Below, one piece after another: positions 1-7,613 of a DNA stretch of 64,000 bases (positions are counted from its first letter, which is position 1; the number at the start of each line of letters is the position of its first letter). This stretch comes from Roseiarcus sp963751165 (GTDB lineage Bacteria; Pseudomonadota; Alphaproteobacteria; Rhizobiales; Beijerinckiaceae), in the NCBI GenBank assembly GCA_963751165.1, contig CAVVTP010000004.1, positions 62,001 to 126,000 of the forward strand, written 5' to 3'. The translations under genes and the position numbers were made by a program. The notes under the pieces are model-generated. The model did no database searches. It saw only the letters and a program-made list of their open reading frames with translations, and was not told where the DNA came from.

Positions 1-419
1 TAAGGTCCGGTCGCAATGATCACATCGTCGAAGACCTCCGTTTCCTGCCTGCCGCCATACGCCATATCGAGCCGCCAGCCGCGCCGCCCGCCCGCCCGCA
101 CGCTCGTCACTTGCGCGCCGAAATGCATGAATTTGAGCAGGTTGAATTTTGCGGCGTAGGCGGTGAGATATTTGATGATCTCGCTGCGGATAGGGAAGGC
201 CTCGCTTTCGGGCGCCCACGGAAGGTCGGAGAACGCGCAGCTGTAATGGGAGAGATTGGTCCGCCTGTCGGAGGACCAGGCGGCGCGTCCCTCGCCGGCC
301 CACATGCCGCCGATATTCAGCGCGCCCTCCAGCACAACGGGCTCGATCTGGTGTTCCGCCAGCGCCTTGGCCGCAGCCAGGCCGCTCGGACCGGTTCCTA
401 TGATCGCCACTTTCCGCAT
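1..419 (-). CDS. Flavin-containing monooxygenase-like protein, N-terminal part (runs off window)
   Basis: The reading frame starts at the ATG at 417-419 and leaves the window at base 1, giving about 139 residues. The N-terminus reads MRKVAIIGTGPSGLAAAKAL, a GxGxxG Rossmann fold for FAD, followed by the WAGEGRAAW and SHYSCAFSDLPW stretches typical of class B flavoprotein monooxygenases and related FAD-dependent oxidoreductases. Such enzymes oxygenate soft nucleophiles or ketones using NADPH and O2. Substrate cannot be inferred. It lies downstream of, and in the same direction as, the decarboxylase operon but is separated from it by 150 bp with a stem-loop, so it is probably a separate unit. 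Confidence 0.75.
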   Translation of the reverse strand, partial: MRKVAIIGTGPSGLAAAKALAEHQIEPVVLEGALNIGGMWAGEGRAAWSSDRRTNLSHYSCAFSDLPWAPESEAFPIRSEIIKYLTAYAAKFNLLKFMHFGAQVTSVRAGGRRGWRLDMAYGGRQETEVFDDVIIATGP

Positions 420-477
420 CGGACTTATCTTGCGAGATCGGCCGAGCCGAGCGCGTCCACGGCAGGGCTGAATTGAT

Positions 478-518
478 CCAGCCCAGGTTGGTGTTCAGAA
501 GCCCTGGGGCTGGGCTGG
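478..518. terminator. Possible stem-loop terminator after the decarboxylase operon
   Basis: A perfect 9-bp inverted repeat (CCAGCCCAG at 478-486, CTGGGCTGG at 510-518) lies between mmdB and the monooxygenase gene. The loop is long (23 nt). A TTTT run follows on the + strand but there is no clear T-run in the leftward direction, so its use as a terminator is uncertain. Confidence 0.3.
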
Positions 519-572
519 AATTTTCCCCAGCGACGCAGGTTTCCGGTTTCGTTGCATGTCAATCGTCGAGTT

Positions 573-1700
573 CTACTGCAGCAAAGCGAGCATGATGCCG
601 CCGGACAGGGCTGTTCCGAACACGCCAGCCAAGTTCGGTCCCATGGCGTGATAGATCAAGAAGTTGTCTGGGTCGTCTTCCAGCGCGACGTTGTGCGCCA
701 CGCGGGCGGCGATGGGGACCGACGCAATGCCCGCGGAGCCAAGCAACGGATTGATTTTCTCCTTGAGGAACAGGTTCAGTATCTTCGCGCCGAGCACACC
801 GGAGCCGGTGCCGAAGACGAATGCGATCAGGCCGAGAATGACGACTTCGAGCGTGCTCCCGGTGAGGAACTTGTCGGCCTGCATGGTAGAACCGATGGCG
901 ACAGTGAGCACAATGATGACCATGTTCATCACCTCGTTGGCGGCAGTTTTCGCCAGGCGCTCGGTCACCAGCACTTCCTTGAACAGGTTGCCCAGCATCA
1001 GCATAGTGATCAGCGGCGCCACCGGCGGCAGCAACAGGTTGACGACGACGGCGATGACGATGGGGAACGCGATACGTTCCACGCGGGAAACCGCGCGCAG
1101 CTGGTTCATCCGGATCATGCGCTCCCGCTTGCTAGTCAGCAGCCGCATCACCGGCGGCTGGATCAGCGGCATCAACGCCATGTAGGAATACGCGGCCACC
1201 GAGATCTGCGGCAGCAGCTCCGGCGCCAGCTTCACCGACATGAAGATCGCCATCGGGCCGTCGGCGCCGCCAATTATGCCGATCGCGCCTGATTGATTGA
1301 TCGTGAAGCCAAGCAACTTGGCGCCGATGAGAGCCACGAAGATGCCGAGATGGGCGGCGGCGCCCAGAATGACCAGGCTGGGGTTCGCGATCATCGGGCC
1401 GAAATCCGTCATCGCGCCGACCCCGAAGAAGATGAGCGGCGGCAGGATCAAAAGCTGCACGCCCTTGTAGGCGTAGTCGAAAAGCCCGCCCTCGAGAATC
1501 AGATTGGAGCCCGGCACGTTCGAGACAATGCAGGAGAATCCAATGCCCACCAGCAGCAGCGGCTCGTACTTCTTGATGATGGCGAGCAGGATCATCCCGA
1601 TGCCGATCGCGATCATCACCACATTGCCCCACCAGAGATCGGCGACGCCTGTCTGTGCCCCGAGGGCGCCGAAGAACTTCATCGTCTGGTCTAGCAACAT
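573..1700 (-). CDS. mmdB: Na+-translocating decarboxylase, beta (membrane) subunit
   Basis: A 375-residue hydrophobic protein of the OadB/MmdB/GcdB family, the integral membrane subunit that couples decarboxylation of carboxybiotin to Na+ export. The motif GGADGP, which holds the conserved Asp of the Na+/H+ path, lies in the segment GAIGIIGGADGPMAIF, and the C-terminal AMGPNLAGVFGTALSGG stretch is also family-typical. The ATG at 1698-1700 is chosen because GAGGA lies 8 nt upstream; an in-frame GTG at 1745 overlapping the preceding gene is less likely. It is the last gene of a six-gene leftward operon. Family assignment is strong; the substrate (methylmalonyl-CoA rather than oxaloacetate or glutaconyl-CoA) is inferred from the neighbouring epimerase and alpha subunit. 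Confidence 0.9.
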   Translation of the reverse strand: MLLDQTMKFFGALGAQTGVADLWWGNVVMIAIGIGMILLAIIKKYEPLLLVGIGFSCIVSNVPGSNLILEGGLFDYAYKGVQLLILPPLIFFGVGAMTDFGPMIANPSLVILGAAAHLGIFVALIGAKLLGFTINQSGAIGIIGGADGPMAIFMSVKLAPELLPQISVAAYSYMALMPLIQPPVMRLLTSKRERMIRMNQLRAVSRVERIAFPIVIAVVVNLLLPPVAPLITMLMLGNLFKEVLVTERLAKTAANEVMNMVIIVLTVAIGSTMQADKFLTGSTLEVVILGLIAFVFGTGSGVLGAKILNLFLKEKINPLLGSAGIASVPIAARVAHNVALEDDPDNFLIYHAMGPNLAGVFGTALSGGIMLALLQ

Positions 1701-1734
1701 CGACGGATCCTCACTCTCATATGGCCCTGGATGA

Positions 1735-1893
1735 TCAATGACCACGCCGCATGCTCTCCTCGTCGAGGGCGCCGAGGCGATTCAGCAACGGGAGTAAGCG
1801 GAGGATCAGGCCGATGCCTGTGATGATCGCCATGCTGAGAAAGAAATCGATCAGGCTGAGAATGACTGCAAAGGTGAGAGTGTCTTTATTCAC
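1735..1893 (-). CDS. 52-residue single-span membrane protein of the decarboxylase operon
   Basis: A short gene between the biotin-carrier and beta-subunit genes. A GTG start at 1891-1893 is chosen because AGGAGG lies 6 nt upstream. The product (VNKDTLTFAVILSLIDFFLS...) has one or two hydrophobic segments (about residues 7-30) and a charged C-terminus ending EESMRRGH. Its position matches the tiny epsilon subunit gene (mmdE) of the Veillonella methylmalonyl-CoA decarboxylase operon, which is known to stabilise that complex, but I see no clear sequence match to that protein. The equivalent role here is an inference from position, size and membrane character. Confidence 0.6.
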   Translation of the reverse strand: MNKDTLTFAVILSLIDFFLSMAIITGIGLILRLLPLLNRLGALDEESMRRGH

Positions 1894-2016
1894 CGAACCC
1901 TCCTGGCGAAGAATTGACTGCCGACGACGGCGCCGGCAGCGTCGGATATGTCGATGTGCGACCGAGGGCCGCGCGGCGTTTCCCTGCATGCGAGTTCGAC
2001 CGGTGTCAGGGCGGGG

Positions 2017-2376
2017 TTACGCTATGGTCATCAGCACCTGACCGGTTTCCACGCCTTGGTTCACGGAAACGGCGATGCTGGTTACCTTGCCCGCGACGTG
2101 CGAGCGCACGTCGTTCTTCATCTTCATTGCCTCGATGGTCGCCACCTTGTCGCCGACCGCGATGGCGCTGCCGAGCGTTACGTCGATCGAGTCCACCACG
2201 CCGCCCAGCGGAGCGACGACGGAGCCGGCGCCGGCTGCGGCGGGCGCGCGCGCTGCAGGCGCGAGAGCCGGGGCGGTGCGGGGAGGCGTGGGATGGGCGG
2301 TCTCCGCGCCCTCGCCGAGATCCTCGACGACCACGTTGTAACTTCGTCCGTCCACGGTGATCCGGAACTTACGCAT
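2017..2376 (-). CDS. mmdC: Biotin carboxyl carrier subunit of the decarboxylase
   Basis: A 119-residue protein with an N-terminal MRKFRITVDGRSYNV strand segment, an Ala/Pro-rich flexible linker (about residues 30-48) and a C-terminal biotinyl domain (about 50-119). The biotin attachment motif EAMKMKN is present, the first Lys of MKM being the site of biotinylation. It carries CO2 between the carboxyltransferase (alpha) and the membrane beta subunit. The ATG is preceded by GAGGA at 9 nt. The layout is that of gamma subunits of Na+-pumping decarboxylases, not of a full-length carboxylase, and no biotin carboxylase gene is nearby, which supports decarboxylation. Confidence 0.9.
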   Translation of the reverse strand: MRKFRITVDGRSYNVVVEDLGEGAETAHPTPPRTAPALAPAARAPAAAGAGSVVAPLGGVVDSIDVTLGSAIAVGDKVATIEAMKMKNDVRSHVAGKVTSIAVSVNQGVETGQVLMTIA

Positions 2377-2516
2377 GTTGCGTTTCCTCGTTGGCGCCTT
2401 GCTGCGGGCCGCCGCGGTCGTGACAGGACTCGTTCCAAAGAGACGCTGTGCGAGCGCCGAAAATCAGATCATCCAGGAAGGTGCGGGGTCGCATTTTTGT
2501 CTCCGACGCCTGGCGA

Positions 2517-2858
2517 TCAGGGGCGGGTCGTGTGCGAAGTCTGTTGCATCCAGCGGCCTTCGACAGCCCAGGTCTGCGCCTGGCTTTCTTCCTCGATGCG
2601 CACGATGCGGTGCGCCCCCAGCTGCGCGTGGACCGCAGCTGCGATGACGACGATGTCGTCTTCGGGCGCCGCTGCGGCCGCGAGGGGAGCAAAGCCGCCC
2701 GCCGCCGCCGCGGCAGGGACAGCTGCCGCACTCTTCTTACCAGGGCCGCGGCCCAAGAACGCGGCGCAGATGTGCCACCCCCAGTATATCAAGCTGATGA
2801 CCCCGATGATTGCCAACCAGTTCCCAATCGGGCCGTTGGCGACGGTGCTTTCATGCAT
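2517..2858 (-). CDS. mmdD: OadG/MmdD-type small membrane subunit of the decarboxylase
   Basis: A 113-residue protein with one N-terminal membrane span (about 13-33, IGNWLAIIGVISLIYWGW), an Ala-rich linker and a C-terminal cytoplasmic segment ending in EGRWMQQTSH. The IVVIAAAVHAQLG...HRIVRI pattern is typical of the OadG gamma/MmdD delta family, which bridges the carboxyltransferase and the beta subunit and helps assemble the complex. It sits 30 bp after mmdA. Annotation pipelines usually call such proteins OadG family. Confidence 0.8.
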   Translation of the reverse strand: MHESTVANGPIGNWLAIIGVISLIYWGWHICAAFLGRGPGKKSAAAVPAAAAAGGFAPLAAAAAPEDDIVVIAAAVHAQLGAHRIVRIEEESQAQTWAVEGRWMQQTSHTTRP

Positions 2859-2888
2859 GACAAGGGGCCCCTTGTCCTGTTGCGGCGC

Positions 2889-4442
2889 TCATAGCGGGAT
2901 GTTCCCGTGTTTCTTCGGCGGCCGCATTTCGCGCTTGCTCCGCAGCTTGCGCAGCGCCAACGCCACGGTCCACCTCGTCGCCGCAGGATCGATTATGTCC
3001 GCGATGTAGCCGTTGCCCGCCGAGAGATACGGCGATGCAAATTCGGCGCGATATGCCGCCGCGAGTTCGGCCGCCTTGGCATGGCGATCGGGCGCTGCCT
3101 TCAACTCCTTGGCGTGGAGCACGTTGACCGCGCCTTCCGCACCCATCACCGCGATCTCTGCCGACGGCCAGGCGAAGACGAAATCGGCGCCCATCTCCTG
3201 GCTGCACATCGCCAGATACGAGCCGCCATAGGCCTTGCGCAGGATCACGGTGACCTTGGGCACCGTTGCGGCAGCATACGCAAACAGCAGTTTAGCGCCG
3301 TGCCGGATGATGCCACCACGCTCCTGCTCAATGCCCGGCAGGAAGCCCGGCACGTCCACGAGCGTCACCAGCGGGACGTTGAAGCAGTTGCAGAAGCGGA
3401 TGAATTGGGCGCCCTTGTCGGAAGCGTCGATATCAAGCGCCCCGGCGCGCACTGTCGGTTGGTTGGAGATCAGACCGACCACCATGCCCTCGATGCGCGC
3501 AAAACCAACGATGATGTTCTCGGCAAATCCAGCGTGCACCTCGAGGAAATCACCGCCATCCACCAGGCGCGCGATCACCCGCCGCGCGTCCAGTGGCGTC
3601 GAGCTCTCCTCGGGAATCAGCGTGGTCATCGCCTCGTCCGGGGCCTCGTCGATATCAGCGTTCAGCCGATGCGGCGGATCCTCGGAGTTGTTTGCCGGCA
3701 GGAAGCCGAGCAGGCGCTGCACCAGCTGCACCGCGTGACGGTCGTCATCAGCGAGGAAATGCACATTGCCGCTGACCGTGGCGTGCATCGAAGCGCCGCC
3801 CACTTCGTCCATAGTGACCGTCCTGCCGGTCACCGCCTTGATGACCTCTGGGCCGGTGATGAACATGCGGGCATGCGCCTTCGTCATAATGATGAAGTCC
3901 ATGATCGCCGGCGAATAAGCGGCTCCTCCGGCGCAGGGACCGCAAATTACCGAGATCTGCGGCACGACACCAGAAAGCAGCACGTTCATGTAGAATACCT
4001 GGCCGTAGCCCGACAGCGCGTCCACGCCTTCCTGAATGCGTGCTCCGCCGGAATCGTTGAAGGCGACGATCGGCATGCCGGTGTGGGCCGCCGTCTGCAT
4101 GACGCGCACTATTTTGCCGGCATGCATCTTCCCGAGCGTGCCGGCGGCGACGGTAAAGTCCTGGCTGAAGGCGGCAACAGCGCGCCCGGCAACATACCCG
4201 GTTCCGACCACGACGCCGTCGGCGGGAAGGTCCTTGTGCTCCGCAGCGCCCGCCTGGCGGGCGCTGCGGATGTACATGCCAATCTCCTGGAAAGTACCTT
4301 CCTGGAACAGCGCCGCGAGACGTTCACGCGCCGTCATCTGACCCTGTTCATGACGGGCGTGAATCTTTTCCTCGCCGCCGGCTCCGAGGATCTTGGCCTG
4401 CCTGTCCCTTAACTCATCGAGGACTGCGACGTTCAGCGTCAT
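2889..4442 (-). CDS. mmdA: Acyl-CoA carboxyltransferase, methylmalonyl-CoA decarboxylase alpha subunit
   Basis: A 517-residue protein of the PccB/MmdA carboxyltransferase family, with two crotonase-like halves. Visible family motifs are GKMHAGKIVRVM, FNDSGGARIQEGVDALSGYG (acyl-CoA oxyanion-hole region), CGPCAGGAAYSPAIMDFI and, in the C-terminal half, VDVPGFLPGIEQERGGIIRHGAK. It transfers the carboxyl group from methylmalonyl-CoA to biotin on the carrier subunit. The ATG at 4440-4442 has AAGGA about 11 nt upstream; an ATG 12 bp earlier is possible but lies directly on that site. By sequence alone it could be a propionyl-CoA carboxylase beta chain, but the adjacent OadG-like, biotin-carrier and OadB-like genes and the missing biotin carboxylase favour the decarboxylase. 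Confidence 0.9.
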   Translation of the reverse strand: MTLNVAVLDELRDRQAKILGAGGEEKIHARHEQGQMTARERLAALFQEGTFQEIGMYIRSARQAGAAEHKDLPADGVVVGTGYVAGRAVAAFSQDFTVAAGTLGKMHAGKIVRVMQTAAHTGMPIVAFNDSGGARIQEGVDALSGYGQVFYMNVLLSGVVPQISVICGPCAGGAAYSPAIMDFIIMTKAHARMFITGPEVIKAVTGRTVTMDEVGGASMHATVSGNVHFLADDDRHAVQLVQRLLGFLPANNSEDPPHRLNADIDEAPDEAMTTLIPEESSTPLDARRVIARLVDGGDFLEVHAGFAENIIVGFARIEGMVVGLISNQPTVRAGALDIDASDKGAQFIRFCNCFNVPLVTLVDVPGFLPGIEQERGGIIRHGAKLLFAYAAATVPKVTVILRKAYGGSYLAMCSQEMGADFVFAWPSAEIAVMGAEGAVNVLHAKELKAAPDRHAKAAELAAAYRAEFASPYLSAGNGYIADIIDPAATRWTVALALRKLRSKREMRPPKKHGNIPL

Positions 4443-4504
4443 GGTGGGGTTCATCCTTTGCAGTCGGGAGCTGCGCCCGGCATGCGGGCGGCGCGTCGGT
4501 TGGG

Positions 4505-4909
4505 TCAGACCTGCTCCAGTTCCACCAGGCAGCCGCAGAGGTCCTTGGGGTGCAGGAACAGCACCGGCTTGTTATGGGCGCCAATCTTCGGCTCGCCGTC
4601 GCCGAGCACTCGCGCGCCCTTCGCTTTCAGCTGATCGCGTGCTGCGACGATGTCGTTCACCTCGAAGCACATGTGGTGCATGCCGCCGGCCGGGTTCTTA
4701 TCGAGAAAGGCCTTGATCGGGCTGTGCTCGCCGAGCGGATGCAACAGCTCCACTTTGGCGTTGGGCAACTCGACGAAGACGACAGTGACGCCATGCGGCG
4801 GCTGCGGCAGTGGCGCCGACACCTTGGCGCCGAGAACATCGCGATACGTTGCTGCCGCCTTCTCCAGGTCCGGGACGGCGACGGCGACGTGATTGAGTTT
4901 TCCGATCAT
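4505..4909 (-). CDS. mce: Methylmalonyl-CoA epimerase
   Basis: A 134-residue VOC-fold protein made of two beta-alpha-beta-beta-beta modules. Metal-ligand positions of the family are visible: His in LNHVAVAVPDL, Glu or equivalent in VELLHPLGEHSPI, His in GGMHHMCFEV and a final Glu in GCLVELEQV. The enzyme interconverts (R)- and (S)-methylmalonyl-CoA. AGGAGA lies 6 nt before the ATG. It is the first gene of the operon, which links the decarboxylase to methylmalonyl-CoA: the (R) form made by mutase would be converted to the (S) form for decarboxylation to propionyl-CoA. No mutase gene is present in the window. Confidence 0.9.
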   Translation of the reverse strand: MIGKLNHVAVAVPDLEKAAATYRDVLGAKVSAPLPQPPHGVTVVFVELPNAKVELLHPLGEHSPIKAFLDKNPAGGMHHMCFEVNDIVAARDQLKAKGARVLGDGEPKIGAHNKPVLFLHPKDLCGCLVELEQV

Positions 4910-5249
4910 GATCGTCTCCTGTCAGCCACATTTGTTTCTCGACGCGTACGCCAAGGCTTCGACACGAGCTCGGCCGCCGCGCCAGATCGTGCTCGTTCTC
5001 GACGCCACCGATGTCGCCAAGCGTTTTGATCGGCCCGAACCCAGAACACATGTTCGTCTGAGATTAGGGCCGTATAGCATGCGACGAGGGGCCCAGGATG
5101 CGAAAGCTATCCCGACCACGGTCCGAATCAGGCGGTCCGTAACGAGCGATATGCGACCACGACGCGAGCCGCGGAACACCCGAGCGATGGTACGGCGGAC
5201 GAGGCGGATTGCACCCGGCTGGTCTGACCTGCGCCGTTTCAGCCACCTC
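4910..5249. other. 340-bp intergenic region, no gene seen
   Basis: This lies between the convergently reading 3' end of the MFS gene and the start of mce, so it should contain the promoter of the decarboxylase operon. I see no convincing coding sequence, no known riboswitch-like fold and no clear consensus promoter. Confidence 0.4.
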
Positions 5250-6569
5250 CTACTTCGCCGCCGCGGGCGTCGCCTGGGCGACGCCCCCCGGCTGATCAGC
5301 GCGGTCCTCGTCTGGACGATGGAAGATGAGCACGACGAGCACGGACGACAGCGCCAATCCGGTCATGAGCAGGAAAGCGTACTCGAACGATCCGAACGTA
5401 CCGACCACCCAACCGGTGATCACCGGCGCCAGGAAGCCGGAGATCGCGAAGCCCGTGTCCATGATGCCGAGCGCCGTGGCGGCCCGTCCCGGCACGATGT
5501 CGACGTTGACTGCGTAATACGAGGCGTTGGCGCCCATGCTGAAGGCCACAGCCACGGTGATACCCGCGATAGCCACCGGCAGGCTGTGGACGAGGCCGAC
5601 TGGTATCACCGCGAGCGCCGCGAGAAGTTGGGTGACGCCGATCAACAAGCTTCTTGATATCCGAAAACTTCCCGAGCGTTTCAGCAAGTAATCGGAAAGA
5701 TAGCCGAGCGCCACCAGCATTACGGCGGCGCAGGCCCACGGCAGGATTGCAAACAGGCCCACTTCCCGAACGTTCAACTTATAAGTTACTTGCAGGTAGT
5801 TCGGCAGCCAGCCCATGAAGAAGAACAGGAAGTAGCCGAACACGAAGAACGCCCAATAGTTCGCCAGCAGCGTCCGGTTGGTGAGCAGCAGGCGCCAGTC
5901 GGTGAAGCCGTGGCGCACGTGCCTGGCGGTGCGATTGCGGGCCGCCTCGACCCCGCCGCGGATATGCTTCAACTCCGCGTCGCCGACGAACGACGACTGC
6001 TCCGGGTCGTTGCGGAAGAAAATGAGCCACACCGGAACCCAGATTGCGCTCAGCGCCGTCAGCGTGAAGAACATGCCGCGCCAGCCGAACATAAGGATCA
6101 GCTGCGTCGTCACCGGCGCGCCGATTGCAAGCGCAAGCGGCACGGCGACCAGTGTATTGCCAAGGGCGATGGCGCGCTCGTGCGGCGCGAGCCAGCGGCT
6201 GATCGCGCCGGTCAGCGCCGGGAAGTTCGGCCCCTCCGCCACCCCGAGCACGGTGCGCGCGACGTAGAGCGTGAAGAACCCGCCGGCAAGTCCGGTCGCG
6301 CCGATCGATGCGCTCCACAGCACGGCGGCGGTGAGAAGCACGGCGCGGGCGCCCCACCAATCGACCGCGATCCCGCCAAGGAACGTGGTGACCGCGTAGC
6401 CCAGCCCGAAGGCCCCGAGGATCAGCCCGACCTCGGCCGGTCCCAGTCCCAGCTCCGCCTTGATGCCGCCTATCGCGAAGGCGATCGCCGACCGATCGAT
6501 GTAGTTCGCGACAGTGATATAGAAGAGAATAGCGATGACTATCCAGCGAAAGCCACCCTTGGCAGCCAT
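5250..6569 (-). CDS. MFS transporter, anion:cation symporter (ACS)-like
   Basis: A 439-residue protein with about 12 hydrophobic segments. The N-terminus FRWIVIAILFYITVANYIDRSAIAFA carries the N-Y-x-D-R motif after TM1 seen in hexuronate, glucarate and phthalate-type transporters. The ATG at 6567-6569 is chosen because GGAGGAAATC precedes it directly; an upstream in-frame GTG adding 15 residues lacks such a site. It reads in the same direction as the decarboxylase operon and lies 340 bp upstream of it, so it may import an organic acid whose breakdown gives methylmalonyl-CoA, but substrate cannot be read from sequence. Confidence 0.85.
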   Translation of the reverse strand: MAAKGGFRWIVIAILFYITVANYIDRSAIAFAIGGIKAELGLGPAEVGLILGAFGLGYAVTTFLGGIAVDWWGARAVLLTAAVLWSASIGATGLAGGFFTLYVARTVLGVAEGPNFPALTGAISRWLAPHERAIALGNTLVAVPLALAIGAPVTTQLILMFGWRGMFFTLTALSAIWVPVWLIFFRNDPEQSSFVGDAELKHIRGGVEAARNRTARHVRHGFTDWRLLLTNRTLLANYWAFFVFGYFLFFFMGWLPNYLQVTYKLNVREVGLFAILPWACAAVMLVALGYLSDYLLKRSGSFRISRSLLIGVTQLLAALAVIPVGLVHSLPVAIAGITVAVAFSMGANASYYAVNVDIVPGRAATALGIMDTGFAISGFLAPVITGWVVGTFGSFEYAFLLMTGLALSSVLVVLIFHRPDEDRADQPGGVAQATPAAAK

Positions 6570-6833
6570 GATTTCCTCCGCCTCGTGATTGGGCTTCTTG
6601 CCGCCCTGTCGCATGAACCGTATTGGTGGCGTTGCAGGTCTGCCCTAACGACATCCTGTGATGCCATAGATCCCGGCATCACCGTCAAGAATCCCCTCAT
6701 TTTTAAATAGGCCAGATTTCGGTGTTTTTTCGCGCTTCGGCCCAAGAGTGAGCACATAAATCGGCCGATTGGGACTGGACTCTTCAACGCGATGCAGTTC
6801 AATTTCGTTCGTGATGCCGGTCACTCCATGCAC

Positions 6834-6998
6834 TCAGCGCAGGTCCGCCTCGGCGAGAGACCTATGGTACGTCCAGTCGACTAAGCCCTGCAGAGTAGCC
6901 CAACCGCCGTCCACATTCGCGGTTACCCTGTGACGAGGGATCAAAACATCCCAATGAAGCGCATTTGCGACTTCGACGCGAATATCCAAGATGCGCGC
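6834..6998 (-). pseudogene. BON-domain protein fragment
   Basis: The last about 54 codons before the TGA at 6834 read ILDIRVEVANALHWDVLIP, then HRVTANVDGGWATLQGLVDW and HRSLAEADLR. This is one BON domain, a lipid/periplasm-associated fold often in proteins like OsmY. Upstream the frame turns into Arg-rich nonsense, so only the start of a normally multi-BON protein remains, cut short after one domain. An FNR/FixK-type box lies about 165 bp upstream, fitting the oxygen control common for such proteins in rhizobia. Confidence 0.5.
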
Positions 6999-7613
6999 CC
7001 TCCCTACTGATTGAATGTCATATTGACGGAAGTTCACGGCGAAATTTTTACCAAGATGCCCGTGTCGCGTGCGACACGTTGCCGCGACTGCGCGGAGACG
7101 CTCGCTCGTTGACGGCCATCCATAGCGGCCGTTTCGACTGCGATGCGCGAACAGCGCGCGCATTGATCTGGGTCAATCGCCAGCCGGGCTGGAACGTCAG
7201 GATGCCGGAAAACGTGGCGTCGGTCGGTTCAGGTCGCTGCACCCCATCCGCATACCGCCATGGAGCAGCTACAGCGGGTATCGTTTCCCGCCTGAGATCA
7301 TTCAGCAAGCGATATGGCCTCACCTCCGGTTCACCATGAGCCTGCGCGACGTCGGCGTTAATTGATCGTCGCCGGGGGCCGTTCCGAAGCCTCCGGAAAG
7401 GGCCATTGCATCCTGTTCCATGGGACGCTCTTTGGGCCGTTGTGGCTGGAAGACGCGGAGCAGCTCGGCCGGATAGATCGCTACACCGCCGTCGTCCCGC
7501 CTCTGCGCCGGAAAGCTGCCCGCGTGAATGGAGCGCCAAAGGGAGCGCATAGCGCTACTCGCTGCGCCCAGCAAATCGTCTATCCGGCCGACACCAACCC
7601 TGCTCCGAAATGG
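6999..7613. other. Intergenic region with no intact gene
   Basis: About 600 bp between the BON fragment and the lipase gene. Open frames exist on both strands but none gives a recognisable protein, and their Arg/Pro-rich composition suggests chance openness in GC-rich DNA. The one clear element is the FNR/FixK-like palindrome at 7163-7176. The 264 bp between 6570 and 6833 likewise holds nothing recognisable. Confidence 0.4.
7163..7176. promoter_or_regulatory. FNR/FixK/Anr-type binding site
   Basis: TTGATCTGGGTCAA is a perfect match to the TTGAY-N4-RTCAA palindrome recognised by FNR, FixK and Anr regulators, and it extends to ATTGAT...GTCAAT. It lies upstream of the BON-domain fragment on the minus strand, with no intact gene immediately downstream on either strand, so it is probably an orphaned oxygen-responsive promoter element. 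Confidence 0.55.

Noticed and set aside
2907..4412. 501-codon + strand frame opposite mmdA
   Set aside because: Arg/His-rich shadow; mmdA on the minus strand has all family motifs.
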